From NCBI GenBank assembly GCA_012976225.1, contig JAAVVG010000015.1, positions 658,738 through 722,737 of the forward strand: a stretch of DNA of 64,000 nucleotides, read 5' to 3'. The notes beneath the pieces were generated by a model that saw nothing but the letters and a program-made list of their open reading frames with translations, searched no databases and was not told where the DNA came from. Below, piece by piece: positions 32,479 through 44,262 of this stretch. Both the position numbers and the translations under genes were made by a program. Position 1 is the stretch's first letter; each line of letters begins with the position of its first letter. This DNA comes from Golubevia sp. BC0850. Its lineage: Eukaryota; Basidiomycota; Exobasidiomycetes; Golubeviales; Golubeviaceae.

Positions 32479-34919
32479 ATGGCTCCCTCAACCAAGACTT
32501 CCAAGCCAGCAACTGGTGCAACTGCCAGCAAGCAGACTGAAGCTTCTTCCACTCCAACTTCAAACGGCAACGGCAATGGCAATTCAACTAGAGCTCCGGT
32601 TGAGACTCCAACTGTAGAGATTGTCAAATTGACTGGTGGGAAACCAGATCAGAACCATCACAATCAAGCCATGGACGACCTCAAGAAGAACATCGATAAG
32701 ACTCAAGCTGAAGTCGTGAGTACCTACTTTCTTCTTTCTTGCATCAATTACGAGACGCAGCCCAAGGCAGGCACGACGAGGGACTCTTGGAATCAGTGGG
32801 TGTCATTGTTAAACCTCTGCTCGAAGTCTTGCTACCTCCTGAGCGAGAGTAATTCGATCTTGGTTCGAAGGTGGGCTCCCAAGGCTTTCTTCTCGACCTC
32901 CTCCCTTCCGATAAAGGGTCTGTCCCTGTGGGAGAATTGAAAGAGATTGCATCAAAGTTACGTGCTTCCTACCGCCTCACAACAGTCCTCTCTGCTTGCC
33001 AAGCTCGTCCTACCTTCAGCTCTCTTGCCTCCCACTCCCTTGCCGGCCTCTTGATCTCATTGATCGAAAGTGAAGCTCAATCATATCATCGTTAGTTCCA
33101 TCTGAGCTCTTTTACTGACTCTCCTTTAATACCTTCCTTCCTTTCCTCTTCCCCGCTTCTTCTTCTTCTCCCCATCTCTCCATCTACCCACTCTCCTTAC
33201 TCTTTCTTAACCTCAACCAGAACGATCTCCGTGCTCAACTCTCAGGCGGAGGTCCATCTGCATCCTCTCCAGCTGGTCAGCGTCGTCAGGCTCTTCGTAC
33301 TGAATTGGAAGAGCTCCGTGGGAAGCAAGCTGGAACTAAGGGTGCTAGAGGAAAGGTCCTTGATGACCTTAGGGCTCTCCAGGAGAGCACTGCTAAGAAG
33401 GTGAGTCAATTTCGATCGAGTCAATGAGCTGATTCAGGGAGGAAGAGAAACTTTGATAAGCTAGGGGAGCAAGACATCAAGGAAAAAGGGAAAAGAAGAA
33501 AGCTGGTTGGATCCCCTTCCAATTACATGGCTCAACGAACTCGTCGCAGAAGACCTTAGATTGGCTTTGATAAAACCAATCAACATACTCTTCACCTCGC
33601 AGAACTCATGTCTGTACCGAACCTTCGGATCACTCACGTTCTTGCCTTCTCTTCTCCCCCTTTGCTTCGCTTCTTTCTACTAGATCAAAGACCTTCAAGC
33701 TGCTAAGTCCAAAGCTCCATTCAAGTCGGTAGCCGAAGTTGATGCTCAAATCGCTCGTCTGGACGCTCAGGTCGAAGCTGGCTCTATGAAGCTAGCCGAA
33801 GAAAAGAGAGCCTTATCAGAAATCTCAACTCTCAGAAGATCAAAGCGTAACGTCGAAGCTCTAGCTACTCAGCAAGCTGCCATCGATGCTGACAGAGTCA
33901 AAGCAGATGAAATGAGATCCACTCTAGACGATCCAGAATCAAAAGCACTTTCTAAACGTTACGATGAAATCAAGAATGAACTAGAAACTTTGCAAAAAGA
34001 ACATGAGAAGACTTCTGGAAGTAGAAACAAATTGGTGGATCAAAGAATGGCTGCTTCTGCTAAATTAGATGTTCTTTATGCTACTAAACGTGAAAGACAA
34101 TCAAGCTTTAGAAGCGAAATGGATAAATATTATTCTAGAATTAATGCTGAGAAGGAGAAAAGAAATGAAAGATTCAAGGATGAAAAGAAGAGAGAAGAAT
34201 TAGAAAAGAAAAAAGAACATGAAACTCAATTGAGAGAAGAAGCTGCTTTACCTGCTTTCGGAAAGGAAATTGAAGACTGTGATGTTTTAATTAATTACTT
34301 TTCAGGAACTTCTTCTTCTACTTCAACGAACAGTAACTCTAAATCGCCTACAGAGAAACCAAGCTTCGGAAAGAAACTAGAACTAAGAATTGTTGGAAGC
34401 GAGGAAAATGCTCCGGATGGAGCTAGAGTTGCCCGTAAGAAAGGAGATGATGAAGATGAATCTTCATTCTTTGTTGGAGCTCCGAAGAAATCTGGAAAGA
34501 AGAACAAAGGGAAATCGAAGGGCACTCCTCTAGCTCTTGGTGAAGCTCCTTCAGATGAACCTTCTACTCCTTCAACTGGTGGGAGTGCTCTACACGTTCC
34601 TCTAGGAACTCTATCCGCTCTATTAGCTCTTTCTATTCCTCCTCCAACATCTCAGGCCGATACGGCAAGAGTTGTAGACAATTTACGTTTGAAGAGAGAA
34701 TACTTTATTTCAAATCAAGAGAGGAAAACAAAGGAGAATATCGAGAAGGTTGAGAAGCTGTTAGCTAAGAATGGATTTTCTGCCTCTGAAGCAGTTGCTA
34801 CTGAGGACACAACCCCTAAGAAAACTGAAGTTGAAACTCCTGCTACTAATGGAGCTGAGAAGGAAGCTGTGGTTGAGAAGGAAACTGAACAGCCGGAAGA
34901 GAAGAAAGACGAGGAATAG
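32479..34919 (+). CDS. BFR1: BFR1-like coiled-coil, mRNP/secretion protein
   Basis: Homolog of yeast Bfr1, a polysome- and ER-associated RNA-binding coiled-coil protein linked to secretion and ploidy maintenance. Three exons: 32479-32715, 33221-33400 and 33684-34919; 550 residues. The body is nearly all charged alpha-helix (KPDQNHHNQAMDDLKKNI, RTELEELRGKQAGTKGARGK, AEVDAQIARLDAQVEAGSMK, LRRSKRNVEAL). The conserved block IEDCDVLINYFSG closes the coiled coil. The C-terminal part carries a small basic patch (KKSGKKNKGKSKG), a GTLSALLALSIPPPTS segment and an acidic Glu/Lys tail. Intron 1 is 505 bp, several times the window's usual length. Phase is consistent across all junctions. Confidence 0.87.
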
Positions 34920-35587
34920 AGAAATCAAGGACGCAATTCTCAAGATTCCAGATGTCTCCAGACTTTAACAACGTTCAATCTATGAAACCTCAAAACTTCA
35001 CCTTTTACATCAATCCTCAACACGTGAGCCCTTGCTCAAGAAACGAGTTATGAACGAACCAACTCCGCCTTCCAATCTTTAAAGGTCTATCTGAAGTCAC
35101 ATGCCCCTTTATCTCTTTATTCGCAACTCCCAACCTTTCTCGATCTACCTAAGAAGCTTTCCATTCGTCGAATCGATCAAACTCAACTTTCCCTCTTTCC
35201 ATCGTCGCAGCATCACAGTTTTTTCTCCCTTACTCTTCCCTCCTTACCACTACCTCTCTTCCCCTCTCTCATCTTATCCCAACTCTCCTTGTTTTCAATC
35301 TGTCACTCAAAGACAATTCAAAAGTCTGAGGAACGTTTCAATGAACTTCCTGTATCGCAAACTATATTTTCTTCCTACTTGAAATGAATTACCGCCAGAA
35401 TCAAAAGGTACGCCACTTCTCGAAACGACTGCTCCGTATGATCGAAAGTGCAAAGAGAAATTTTTTGTGTTGATTGATGAGATTAAAATACAATTGGATG
35501 AGGAGCTGTCGAACGATGAGCCTCCTTTCACTACCTCGAGAGACCAAGGACTTCACTTTTCACCTACTTTTCACCTTCCCCACCCTC
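34920..35587. other. Convergent intergenic region, nothing recognised
   Basis: 668 bp between the convergent BFR1-like and phosphatase-HbrB stop codons. Probably both 3' UTRs; CT-rich around 35200-35290. Confidence 0.4.
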
Positions 35588-38500
35588 TCATTCTCTCCAA
35601 TCCTTCCCGCTTGCCTCCAATTCGTTCTGAACATCGTCCCAGCCACCTTCGAAAGTGAGAGCCTTTTCTAGATCCCTGGCTCGTTGCTTGTCCCTCTCAA
35701 TGGAGAGGACTCCTGGATCTACTCCGTTCTCTTCTGCGGGGAAGAGATCTCCTGCTGGGTCCGAATCGGTCTGGTAAGAATCTGAAGCTTGAAGATCTTG
35801 TTGATGGAGTGGAGCTGCGAGATTTTGCCTGGACTGATCTGATGTTTCTGAATTCGAGGCTCCTCTAGTGACTTGTGAAAGAGGATGAGAAGTCGTGATA
35901 GGATTCGATTGGACTTGACCTGACAACGGACTTGACTGTTGCATAGAGTTTGGACTGGTATTTTGATGAGGCCAAGTTGTTGCGCTTAGGTTCGCAGTCG
36001 TTTGAGAGGCTCCTTCATTTGAAGTCAGACTGGCTGGGGAGTGTAGAGGGAATTGTGATCTGTTGGGTGATCTCGGAGGTAAATGAGGAGCAGGGGACCT
36101 TTGATTGGAAATTGAGTTTGAAGGTGATGAAGGGGAAGAACTCTGCCTTCTCGGAGGTCTGACGGGTGTTGAGAGATTGAAGTTTGGTTGAGGCGAATTG
36201 GCTGGGATTGAATTCGAACTTCCAGAAAGGGAGAGATTTGGATTTGATGAGTTAGAATTCGAGCCTTGAGGAAAGGGTGAAAATGTAGAAGTTGAATTGG
36301 TAGTTGGAGTTGGAAAGAAGCCTTCCTCTTCATCCTCGTCTTCACTTTCTTCGGTACTTCGTTCAGTAGCGATTGAGTTTGTTTGCCTTTCTCTCGCAAG
36401 TGAAGGAGAAGCAGCAGGAGCGACGGCGTCATGGAATTCTTCCTCCTCCGTCCTCCCTGAGTTCCGAGAGGAGATTCTGGAGCTGTCAAAAGAGCCTGTT
36501 CTGAGATACTGATTTCTCTCGAGTCCCTCCGTATCTGAGGTGATCTCTTGTCTTTCTGATGGAATTGGCGAAGGAGTAGTACCTTGAACTGAAGAAGTGA
36601 CTGACCTGACTGGAGAGTGGACTGGGGATCTTAAAGAGTCCAGGTAGTCGTTTTCATCCGCCTCTCCCATTCTAGAGATTCCCAGAGCAGTCTGAACATT
36701 GGGATTGTAGCTCATTCCACTGGTAGATCCGTTACTCAAAGCTCTTCGTAAAGCTAGATTAGGAGCCCCTCCCGTCCCACTTGAATTGGGATCATTTCCG
36801 TCGTAGTAAGAGGTGAATTGAGATTGGGATTCGAAGTTGAGATTTGTGAGAGTAGCTTGAGATTGAGAGAGACTCTGACTGCTGAGGCTCATGTTCGGTG
36901 AAGCGAAGAGTTCAGGATTCGAAGTCGAGTTTGCTCCCTTCCCGTGTTTGATTGCAGATTGGGGCAACCAACCATGTCTGTTTCTGTTGCTCTGTTGCTT
37001 TCCGCTTCCATCCATGCTTGTAGAGAGACCAGCTCCTCCACTGTTGACTTCGATGCCTCCATTGTTTCCGATCCTTAGAGCTCTTCTTAAAGAATCTAGT
37101 GCGTTCTGAGGTTGGTCGTTGGAGAGAATGCTGGAAAGAATTGAAATCATTTGAAGAAGTCTTGGATACAGCTGAGTACTTTCATCTGAAGCAGAAGAGT
37201 TGGAGTTCTTTGAGTTGAAAGTAGCATCGGGCTGGAACTGTCTGATATTGGCGAAGAGATTAAACAGCCTGTCGAAGATCGGAAGAATCATCGAGTCTCT
37301 AAAGACAGTTAAAATCACTTTTCTAGTATCGATCTTTTCAGTCCTTAAACCTGAAGTAGAAACACTAGCAGATCTAGCAGCGTTTGCAGCTTTAGCGCTA
37401 CTTGTCAGAGAAACTAAATCAGGATTGGTCTGGAAGGGCAGAAAGCAACCTTCAAGATAAGGTAACACCGTAGACCAGAACATAACCCAAAGTTCAACTA
37501 GTCTAGTCAGTAGTTTCTCATCTATCTTCTGTTCTATCTCTTTCTCATTGAGATTAGAGCTCTCCTTCCCTGATATAAATCTTTCCTGAAACGAGTTCAG
37601 AGAATCTGTTAACTTCCCTGTTAGAGTCAGCATCCCAACTGAACATAAACCTTCCAAATCTCCACTTAAAGAGTCTAGAGCTCTTCCTGGAGTTCGCTTC
37701 ACAGTTGATTTGACGTGTTTGCTAACGTCCAAGTTGATGTCTTCTAGATTCGATTCTAATCCTTCTCCATTGAAAAGGGGCAACACCCTCAGTGAGATTG
37801 ATTGCCAAACTTCTTTCTCTTGAGCGGACAAGTTGAGCTTATTAGCATTCCCAGGGCTTGCGAGACTACTTGGAAAATTAGAATAGAGGGAATTGGCTGA
37901 AGTTGGAGTTTGATAAGAATTGGAAGCATTCGTTCCTCCAAGTCCTAAACCTAAGCCTAATCCTGAATTAGAGGAGCCGTCATTCGTGGTGGAAGTCCTG
38001 ACATTCATTTGATTCTGATTCGAAGAAGGACTAGCTGTGTAGCTGCTCTGAGCTCCAGGAGATCTAGAAGAAGGGAACCCGATGCTAGTTCCAGTAGAGG
38101 GAGTTTGAGGTAGAGGGAGATTGGAGGAAAGAGAATTGGAAGTTCCGGAAGAAGAAAGACCACCTCCTAGAATACTAGCAGCCACGCTTGAAGCACCTCC
38201 AACCTTTCCAATTTTGGATCCGATCTTGCTAGTAGAAGGAGCTACTACTCCTCGGAGATGTTCGATGTTGTTTTGAGAGAGGATCCTCACAAAGAGAGAC
38301 TTTGAGGGCGTTGCATTTAGGTTTGAAGATTGGAGATTCAGAGCAGGGGCAGGTCGAAGTTGGGGTTGAGGAGAAAGAGATTTCGAAGGATCCTGATTGG
38401 TTTGAATGTCAGTACTTGATTCCGCTTGAGAGCTATCATCGGCATTTTCGCTGAAGTTGGATGGAGGTTGAGGTGAGGGAAAGGGTGATTTAGTTGTTGA

Positions 38501-39889
38501 AGTAGAAATTGAAATTAACCCTGATGAGGTAGAGGATTCTATCGGAACTGAGATCTCTATATCTGAGAACCCAGTGTTCTCTAATCTGACTCTATGATAA
38601 GCCAATTTTGGATCCTCCCAAGGCCAAGGAACTAAACTAGTAGTGGATGAATCTGAAGGATTGACAACTGGATAATTAGAATCATGTAAATCCATAAAGA
38701 CCCTTAGGAGTTCAGCTATTGCAATTCCATGAGCTACAATGCATATGTGCGGCTGCTTCTTCAATTTGTCTTCTTCACTCCCTTTAGAAACATTCTGTCT
38801 TAAAGCATCTACTCTAGGTAAAACAAACTTCCTAACAGCGATCCCCATCCTTCGATTCACTTCTTCTAGACTCTCTCCTCCTGTAAATCGAAATTCTCTA
38901 GATTGCAAATCTTCCCCTGTTGAAGCTTGAGCTAATTGAAGAGCATCTTTGTCTGCCCATGACTTTCCTTCTGCTGAACCAAAGTTTTGCTCTCGAAGTG
39001 ATTGGGATTGGACTAGAAGCGGGGGAGGTTGAGTGATGTTGGCCTGCCAGAGATGAAGAAGAGACAAGAGAGACATGAGCCCGAAATTCGATGACAGATG
39101 AAAGTGAGAAGACTAAACAAGCAAACAAGAAGAGGTAGAGCTCAGAACACGAGTGAGAGTGAGGAAAGCGGGCTGTTCAAATCATGACTACCTCTCAAAC
39201 CTGTACCAGTGAATCATTCAGTATCGAAGAATGGACCTAGCCAGATCCTTGAGGAAGGATCATAGCTTCGCTTGGGAGAATGAAGGTGCTTCGCCATAGT
39301 GGGTCTTTGGCTTCTTTCTAGTCGGCCAGTCCAGCTCCGTCTCCCCAACTCATTGCTACCGAATTTCTTCCAGATGTTGCACATATATCCTCAGCAGCTG
39401 AGGAGCCCAGCCACCTCCTATCTCCTCGAGCCAGACACACCATCTGGATCTAATCAGCTGCCTCTAATCGGTACTGTTGCTACCCACCAGTAGAATCTCA
39501 TTGGCAGTAGATGCCGCTCTCTTTAAGTCTGAACAATAGATCCCATCCAATGACGTATTCGAGAACGACTTTCCAAGAGCTTTAGCTTGCTGTTTGATCA
39601 AAGTCGAAGAGAAGAAAGTAGTAGGTCAGCTTGACATGTTCCCTCTGGCTCTGGCCCCTGCTCGCTTCTCCACTCACTGCCAAGCCTAGAGAAGTCAATG
39701 GCGAATCTTTGAATCCAGCCCCTGAGAGTGAAAGTAAGAAGGAATACTCGATTGATGAGTATCTACCGATTGCTTAAGGTTATACCTTATCCTTTCGATC
39801 AGCAGCTGAGACTTACAGATGCCATTCTGATTGTCCTCTGATTCACCATGTCTAATGAGAGTGACTTTGAGCGATCTCAAAGAAGGCAT
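35588..39889 (-). CDS. Histidine phosphatase fused to HbrB (TORC2 subunit) domain
   Basis: One gene with two unrelated domains. Exons: 39817-39889, 39678-39721, 39488-39589 and 35588-39043; 1,224 residues. N-terminus (about 1-250): phosphoglycerate-mutase-type histidine phosphatase with VTLIRHGESEDNQNGIW (phospho-His), DSPLTSLGLAQAKALG, IYCSDLKRAASTA, SLREQNFGSAEGKSW and the second catalytic His in CIVAHGIAIAELLR. After a Ser-rich linker, residues about 475-735 form an HbrB domain (yeast Bit61/Bit2, human PRR5): RVLPLFNGEGLESNLEDIN, LVELWVMFWSTVLPYLEGCF, ILTVFRDSMILPIFDRLF and LLQMISILSSILSNDQPQNA. The C-terminus is Ser/Pro-rich. Both domains sit in the large last exon without any stop, so merging of two genes by misassigned introns is excluded for that junction. 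The short upstream exons are predicted from motif fit. The first ATG of the domain frame is at 39889. Confidence 0.85.
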
Positions 39890-40467
39890 TTTCAGACCTC
39901 CTTTGAGTATCTCTTGAGGAATTTGTTGGGGCGTTTGGGAGGCAAGCTGAGTTGTGAGGGTCAACAGAAGTTCACGTTCACTCTCTTGCCTCTCGAACCA
40001 TCGGATCGAATTGCATCCTCTAGATTTTCTCTTTTGGAAACGTCGCTCATCGATAAGAGACTATCAGGACAACTGATCAAAATCCCTGCAAACGTCAAGA
40101 GGGTCCAGGTGAGTGCAGCAGCAAACGAGGCTACCTGGGAGTGATGCTGCATGTTGCAACTTAACCCGCTGAATCCACTATCTCTTCCATCTCTGCGATC
40201 TTTGATGATCGCTCAACTTTTCGAAACAGCCACCTGTATCGCCTTCTAGGATCTCTCTTGACTTTCCAAACGAGAAAGGTTGAATCAAATCTCTCTGATT
40301 CGGCTTCGTTCGCAATTCCTCCCTCCTAACATCGCTTTCTCTCTGCTAGAAGAGGTGAGCATAATGTCGTACAACACCTTTTAGAGAATAGAGCTGACTC
40401 TCTTCCTAGTCCCCTCGTTCCTCATCTTCTCTTTCCTTCCTCTTATACTTCTCTCCCTCTCTCTCCC
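39890..40467. other. Intergenic, no gene recognised
   Basis: About 580 bp upstream of the phosphatase-HbrB gene. It must contain that gene's promoter; CT-rich tracts near 40400-40470 may be the 3' side of the LRR relic. Confidence 0.4.
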
Positions 40468-41534
40468 TCAGCCCTCTACTTCTCGTACTAAGTCTCCCTT
40501 GTTGTTTGAGACTTTTCCTTCCTCCGATGAGACATCACAGAGCCTCACCCACTTCAAATTGTTGCTATTTCTCTTGAGGATTGAAAGAAGAGCTGTGAAA
40601 GGAATAGATAAGGTAGTTCTACTTTCGGCCTCTTCCCCACCATAACCACATAAGTTTAAAAACTCCAGCTTGCTTCCCATCCAAATTGAGATTGAACTCC
40701 ATTGCAACTGGTAACAGAGCGTCCATCACCCTAGAATCTTCAATTCTCCTGTTAGAGTAGAGCCTTCAGAGAGGGAAAGAGGCTCTGCCGCAGCATCGTT
40801 ATCTACGCGTCGAAGATAGAGTTGAAGACTCTCAAGATTAGGGCAACTTGTCGAGAAATCCCATACTCTTGGACCATTGGACTCTTTAAGGAACCTTAAT
40901 GCCAAATACTCGAGGGTAAATCTAGAGTTTGAAAGCTCATCTAAAACTTCAGGATTTGTACCCATTTCAATCTGCCCCCATTCTTCGGGTTCTGAAAGAA
41001 AGAAGTCGGTTAAACCAACCTCAAGGAACATCCTGACCAGATTCATGAAAGGGTGGAAGCTCGCGTATGTGTGATACACTCGCAAGAGCTGAGCGGCTGT
41101 TCTGGAGTTCTGGAGGAGGTAACACTTGGATCTTCCAACTTCTCTCCCACTAGCACACAAACTAACCATAGTTGGAGCTTTCACCTCGATTGTTTTGAGG
41201 TTAGGAAATGAATAGACTTCTCTCAGTATGACCAGAAGCAGAGGTAGGGAATTGCTTGTTGTTGTCTCGTCTTTCCAAAGGCATATTGTTGTGAGACTGT
41301 TTTGAGAATTGAAGAGAGGTTGAAGGAACGTGTAGAGCTTTGATTCCTTCCAGTCCTTTCTTTCCCCTTGACTGGCCTGAAAGTCTTCCCAAAAGCAAGA
41401 TAAATTCAGCTTCACCTCTTCCAACCGATTCTGAGAGAGAGAAGAAAGACGTGAAAAGAGCTGAATCATCTCCTCCATCTTACTTCCCAACCCCAGATGA
41501 CGTAGATCTACAATTCTATGCAGCGTTAGATTAG
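40468..41534 (-). pseudogene. LRR (F-box/LRR-type) gene relic with in-frame TGA
   Basis: The minus-strand frame from about 41534 reads leucine-rich repeats: TLHRIVDLRHLGLG, LEEVKLNLSCFWEDF, NSLTTICLWKDET, FPNLKTIEVKAPTM, FTLEYLALRFLKES and CPNLESLQLYLRRV. It ends at TGA (40726-40728) after GELKILG. The same frame then continues with GSKLEFLNLCGYGGEE and LSILKRNSNNLKWVRLCDV to 40468. No start codon or F-box half was found, so the 5' end is missing or joined by an unrecognised intron. It lies directly downstream of the SH3 gene on the same strand; a splice-acceptor-like CTGCATAG precedes it. Confidence 0.55.
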
Positions 41535-41610
41535 AGTTGATTGAGCTTCTCCAGTCAATAGAGATAAAGCTTGATCTTGCGATTTCGTGAGGGTGAAGGC
41601 GAGAGATTAC

Positions 41611-42196
41611 TTACGAGAACATCTCTGGAGTCAGTGCGAGGATTGGATCGAGTGGATCAGCAGCTTCTTGAGTGTTGCTCTGTTCTTCTTCTGGAATATC
41701 GATGAGACTCGTGATACTAATGTTGCTTAAAGCTGTAGTGAGACCTTCATCGGCATCAACAGCTTCTTCAGCATCCAAGGTGAAAGCAACATTCCCACTT
41801 CCCACACCACCATCAGTTCCATCAGTTCCATCAGTTCCAGCAACTCTCCTTCCATTTGCATCGCGTCTTCTAGACATAGGATTGTCACCCTTGGCAGAAG
41901 TGACACGGACAAGAGGGAAAACACCTGTTTCACCTCTTGTTGGATTGGTTCCCAAAGCCCAACCATCATCGAATATCCCAAAAAACAGTAATCCTTTCTT
42001 CTGATTGTTGGTTAAGTTCATCATCCTTTTCAGCTTCGTAAGGGTAGATGACAATGACTGACTGAGCTCGAAGAATGTCATAAGCTGAGTATTGATCTTG
42101 AACTAACACCTTGGAAGCAGGTAAAATCGTACCTCTTTCACCGGTACCACTTGAAGCCTCTCTAGAAAGTGATTGAGGAGGATTTGATGCTGCCAT
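41611..42196 (-). pseudogene. SH3-domain gene with a 1-bp homopolymer frameshift
   Basis: Minus-strand frame from ATG 42196 (MAASNPPQSLSREA) contains the first half of an SH3 domain (VIVIYPYEAEKDDELN), then goes out of frame. The second half (GIFDDGWALGTN, GETGVFPLVRV) is in the next frame. The two halves join if the run of six A on the plus strand (41980-41985) were five. The rest is an acidic tail (DAEEAVDADEG) ending at 41611. A perfect GTAAGT donor overlaps the final stop, so a further exon may exist. It could be an active gene with a read error, or a disabled one. Fungal proteins with one SH3 domain act in actin or polarity signalling, but I cannot name this one. Confidence 0.5.
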
Positions 42197-42599
42197 TTCT
42201 ATGGCTAAAAGAAGGATCAAAGAGGAAGGAAGGAAGGAAGGGGGAGCAAGTGATGGTTTGGAAAGAAGGTTCGGACTCAATCCCAAGCAAGATCCTCGAG
42301 GCTAAGGAGAGAAAATATCAACCCTCTGTGCAGGTCGATTTCGACGTTTCGTATTTCATATTTTACATCTCACCGAACTTTGAAAAGTAATGCCAGAGCG
42401 AGTCGTCAATGTCAGCAAGTGAGTACTGCGTGGTCAACCTCAAAGAGGTGGTAGACGTCTTTGTTCTCACACCTTCAATCATTCTCTCCAAAAGGACTCT
42501 GTTTCCATCTTGTTAAAAGAGGTTTCTGACCATTCGTCGACAATTGTATCGTTATAGGAAATTTGCAAGAAGCTCAGCAAGCCCACCAACCCCATCCTC
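42197..42599. other. Intergenic, no gene accepted
   Basis: 403 bp containing the SH3 gene promoter and the 3' flank of the phosphopantetheinyl transferase gene. A short spliced plus-strand frame starting at 42390 was considered and rejected. Confidence 0.4.
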
Positions 42600-44262
42600 T
42601 CAACTATGAATCTCCCCATCTCCAACCGCCCAGCTCTTCTTCAAAAGTTCTTCCATTCCCCAAATCTTTAACAATCCAACTTCCACAGCTTCTCTTGCAC
42701 TTAATGCTTCCCTCACTTGAGAGGACCTCTTCTCCTCACCATCTGTCAGGAGTTCTTCTACTATAACACATTGAGAGGCTACGCTACTTCCTGTAGATTT
42801 AAAAGCTGGAGTTGAATCGTTTCTAGATGTTGACGTAGTAGATAGAGAGGGAGAAGGCGAATTGCTCTGAACTGGTATGACTTTCTCCTTCCCTTGACTT
42901 TCATCCTTAAATGTCCCATCTGGGAAAATGATTTCCGTGAATTTGTAGTTTGAAGAGAGGGTGCCATGAACTCCAAGAATGGTGTTGTTACCCTTGATAG
43001 TTTCAGTTTTTGAATCATTTGTGATATTAGAACTAGAACCAGAACTTCTAGTTCTTTCCAAAGCATAAACCTCACTCCCACTTCTTTCTTCTAAATGCTG
43101 CTTGTAGCCTTCCATTGAGAATTCTTGATTGGTCTCACTTTCACAGATCTTTGAAGCTTGTAACTCTCTCTGACTGACTTGGAATCCTTCTTCTTTCTCT
43201 TTCACTTGACCTTCTTCTCGACCTCTTCCTTTAAGTTCGGCTAAGGTTTCAGTGTCTCGTCTGCTCCGATACCTACTATTCCAGAACTGAATCTCAACCT
43301 TCTTAAAATCGAATCCCAATCCTTGGCCTTCAAGTTTAGTAAAAGCTTCTTTATGAGTCCAGAGGTCATAAATTCTAGAAAGGGTTTCTAAATCTTGATT
43401 CCCATCTCCATGTTCCCTGATTCTCTTCTGTTCTAATCCCGTTGTCTGATCACTAGATCCTTGACTACTTTCCACTTTTGAATAGGCAAAATCCTTGATC
43501 AATTCATCTCTCGATTCCGACAAATAAGGTTCCAGAACCCATTCCATTTCTCTATCGGTAAGATTCATCTCCATCGTTTCACCGAAACGTTTAGGAGAAT
43601 CCTCGAAATGAGGAAGAGATAATCTCATGATGTCGATTCCTAGTCTACGTTCAGGAGTGAAGTTTATTGAAATTTGAGAGTCTTCAGAGGGAGAAGTTGG
43701 GAGGTGAAAAGCGAGGACCACCCAACTTGCATCATGAGAAATGTTGAAATCTACTGGATCTTGAAGTATTGGACGAGCCTAGATACGAGAAGGAAGGGAA
43801 GGGATAGAACGGTGAATCAAGTATGTTGGAAGAAGTTTGGGAAGGCGTCGGAGAAGTTTGGGATGACTCACAAGGAAAGGTCTACCTTCTTTTGTAACTT
43901 CGAACTTCATATTAGTCCAGGTACATTCTTTGTAATAGGTTGTGTACATTAATCTTGGAAGAACTTTGGAAGCTAGAGCTCCTGTTCGCAGTCAAAGAGA
44001 TTTGATTAGCTTCGTTCGCTCTCTCTCTCTCTTTCTCTCTCTTCTCTTACTGAAACAGGTACTGACTAATCTTATCGATGTCTCTGACATACTTCCTAAC
44101 CATTTCTGCCTCTGTCCTACCAGAACCAAAAGGAGAATTGAGATTACAGAGTAGTCTATCGATTGAGCATGATAGAGATGGGGAAGAAGAAGATCCGGTA
44201 GCAGAATATCCTGAAATGTCGATGGCCCAGACTTGAAGTTGAGGAGTTGAAGGAGAGTCCAT
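42600..44262 (-). CDS. 4'-phosphopantetheinyl transferase (Lys5/NpgA/AASDHPPT type)
   Basis: Transfers phosphopantetheine from CoA to a Ser of carrier proteins (alpha-aminoadipate reductase, fatty acid, polyketide or peptide synthases). Three exons: 44067-44262, 43872-43981 and 42600-43778; 494 residues. Motifs in order: GSGRTEAEMVRKYVRDIDK, LASKVLPRLMYTTYY, KFEVTKEGRPFL, DFNISHDASWVVLAF, the Mg/CoA motif RRLGIDIMRLSLP, and the second Mg motif WTHKEAFTKLEGQGLGFDF. The first donor is GTCAGT, chosen because it gives the KIRALAS join. Typical homologs have 250-350 residues; the excess is low-complexity sequence between the GIDIMR and WTHKEA motifs and in the C-terminal half. Confidence 0.88.

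Noticed and set aside
36025-36512. Alternative frames within the HbrB fusion gene
   Set aside because: Overlap the Ser/Pro-rich C-terminal part of the real frame and have no domain.
40707-40728. 22-bp micro-intron removing the in-frame TGA in the LRR relic
   Set aside because: GT...AG borders exist, but 22 bp is far below the introns seen here and removal would shift the frame.
42390-42608. Small spliced plus-strand gene starting MPERVVNVSKK
   Set aside because: With correct phase the spliced frame is only 26 codons and ends near the PPTase 3' end; good splice signals alone are not enough.
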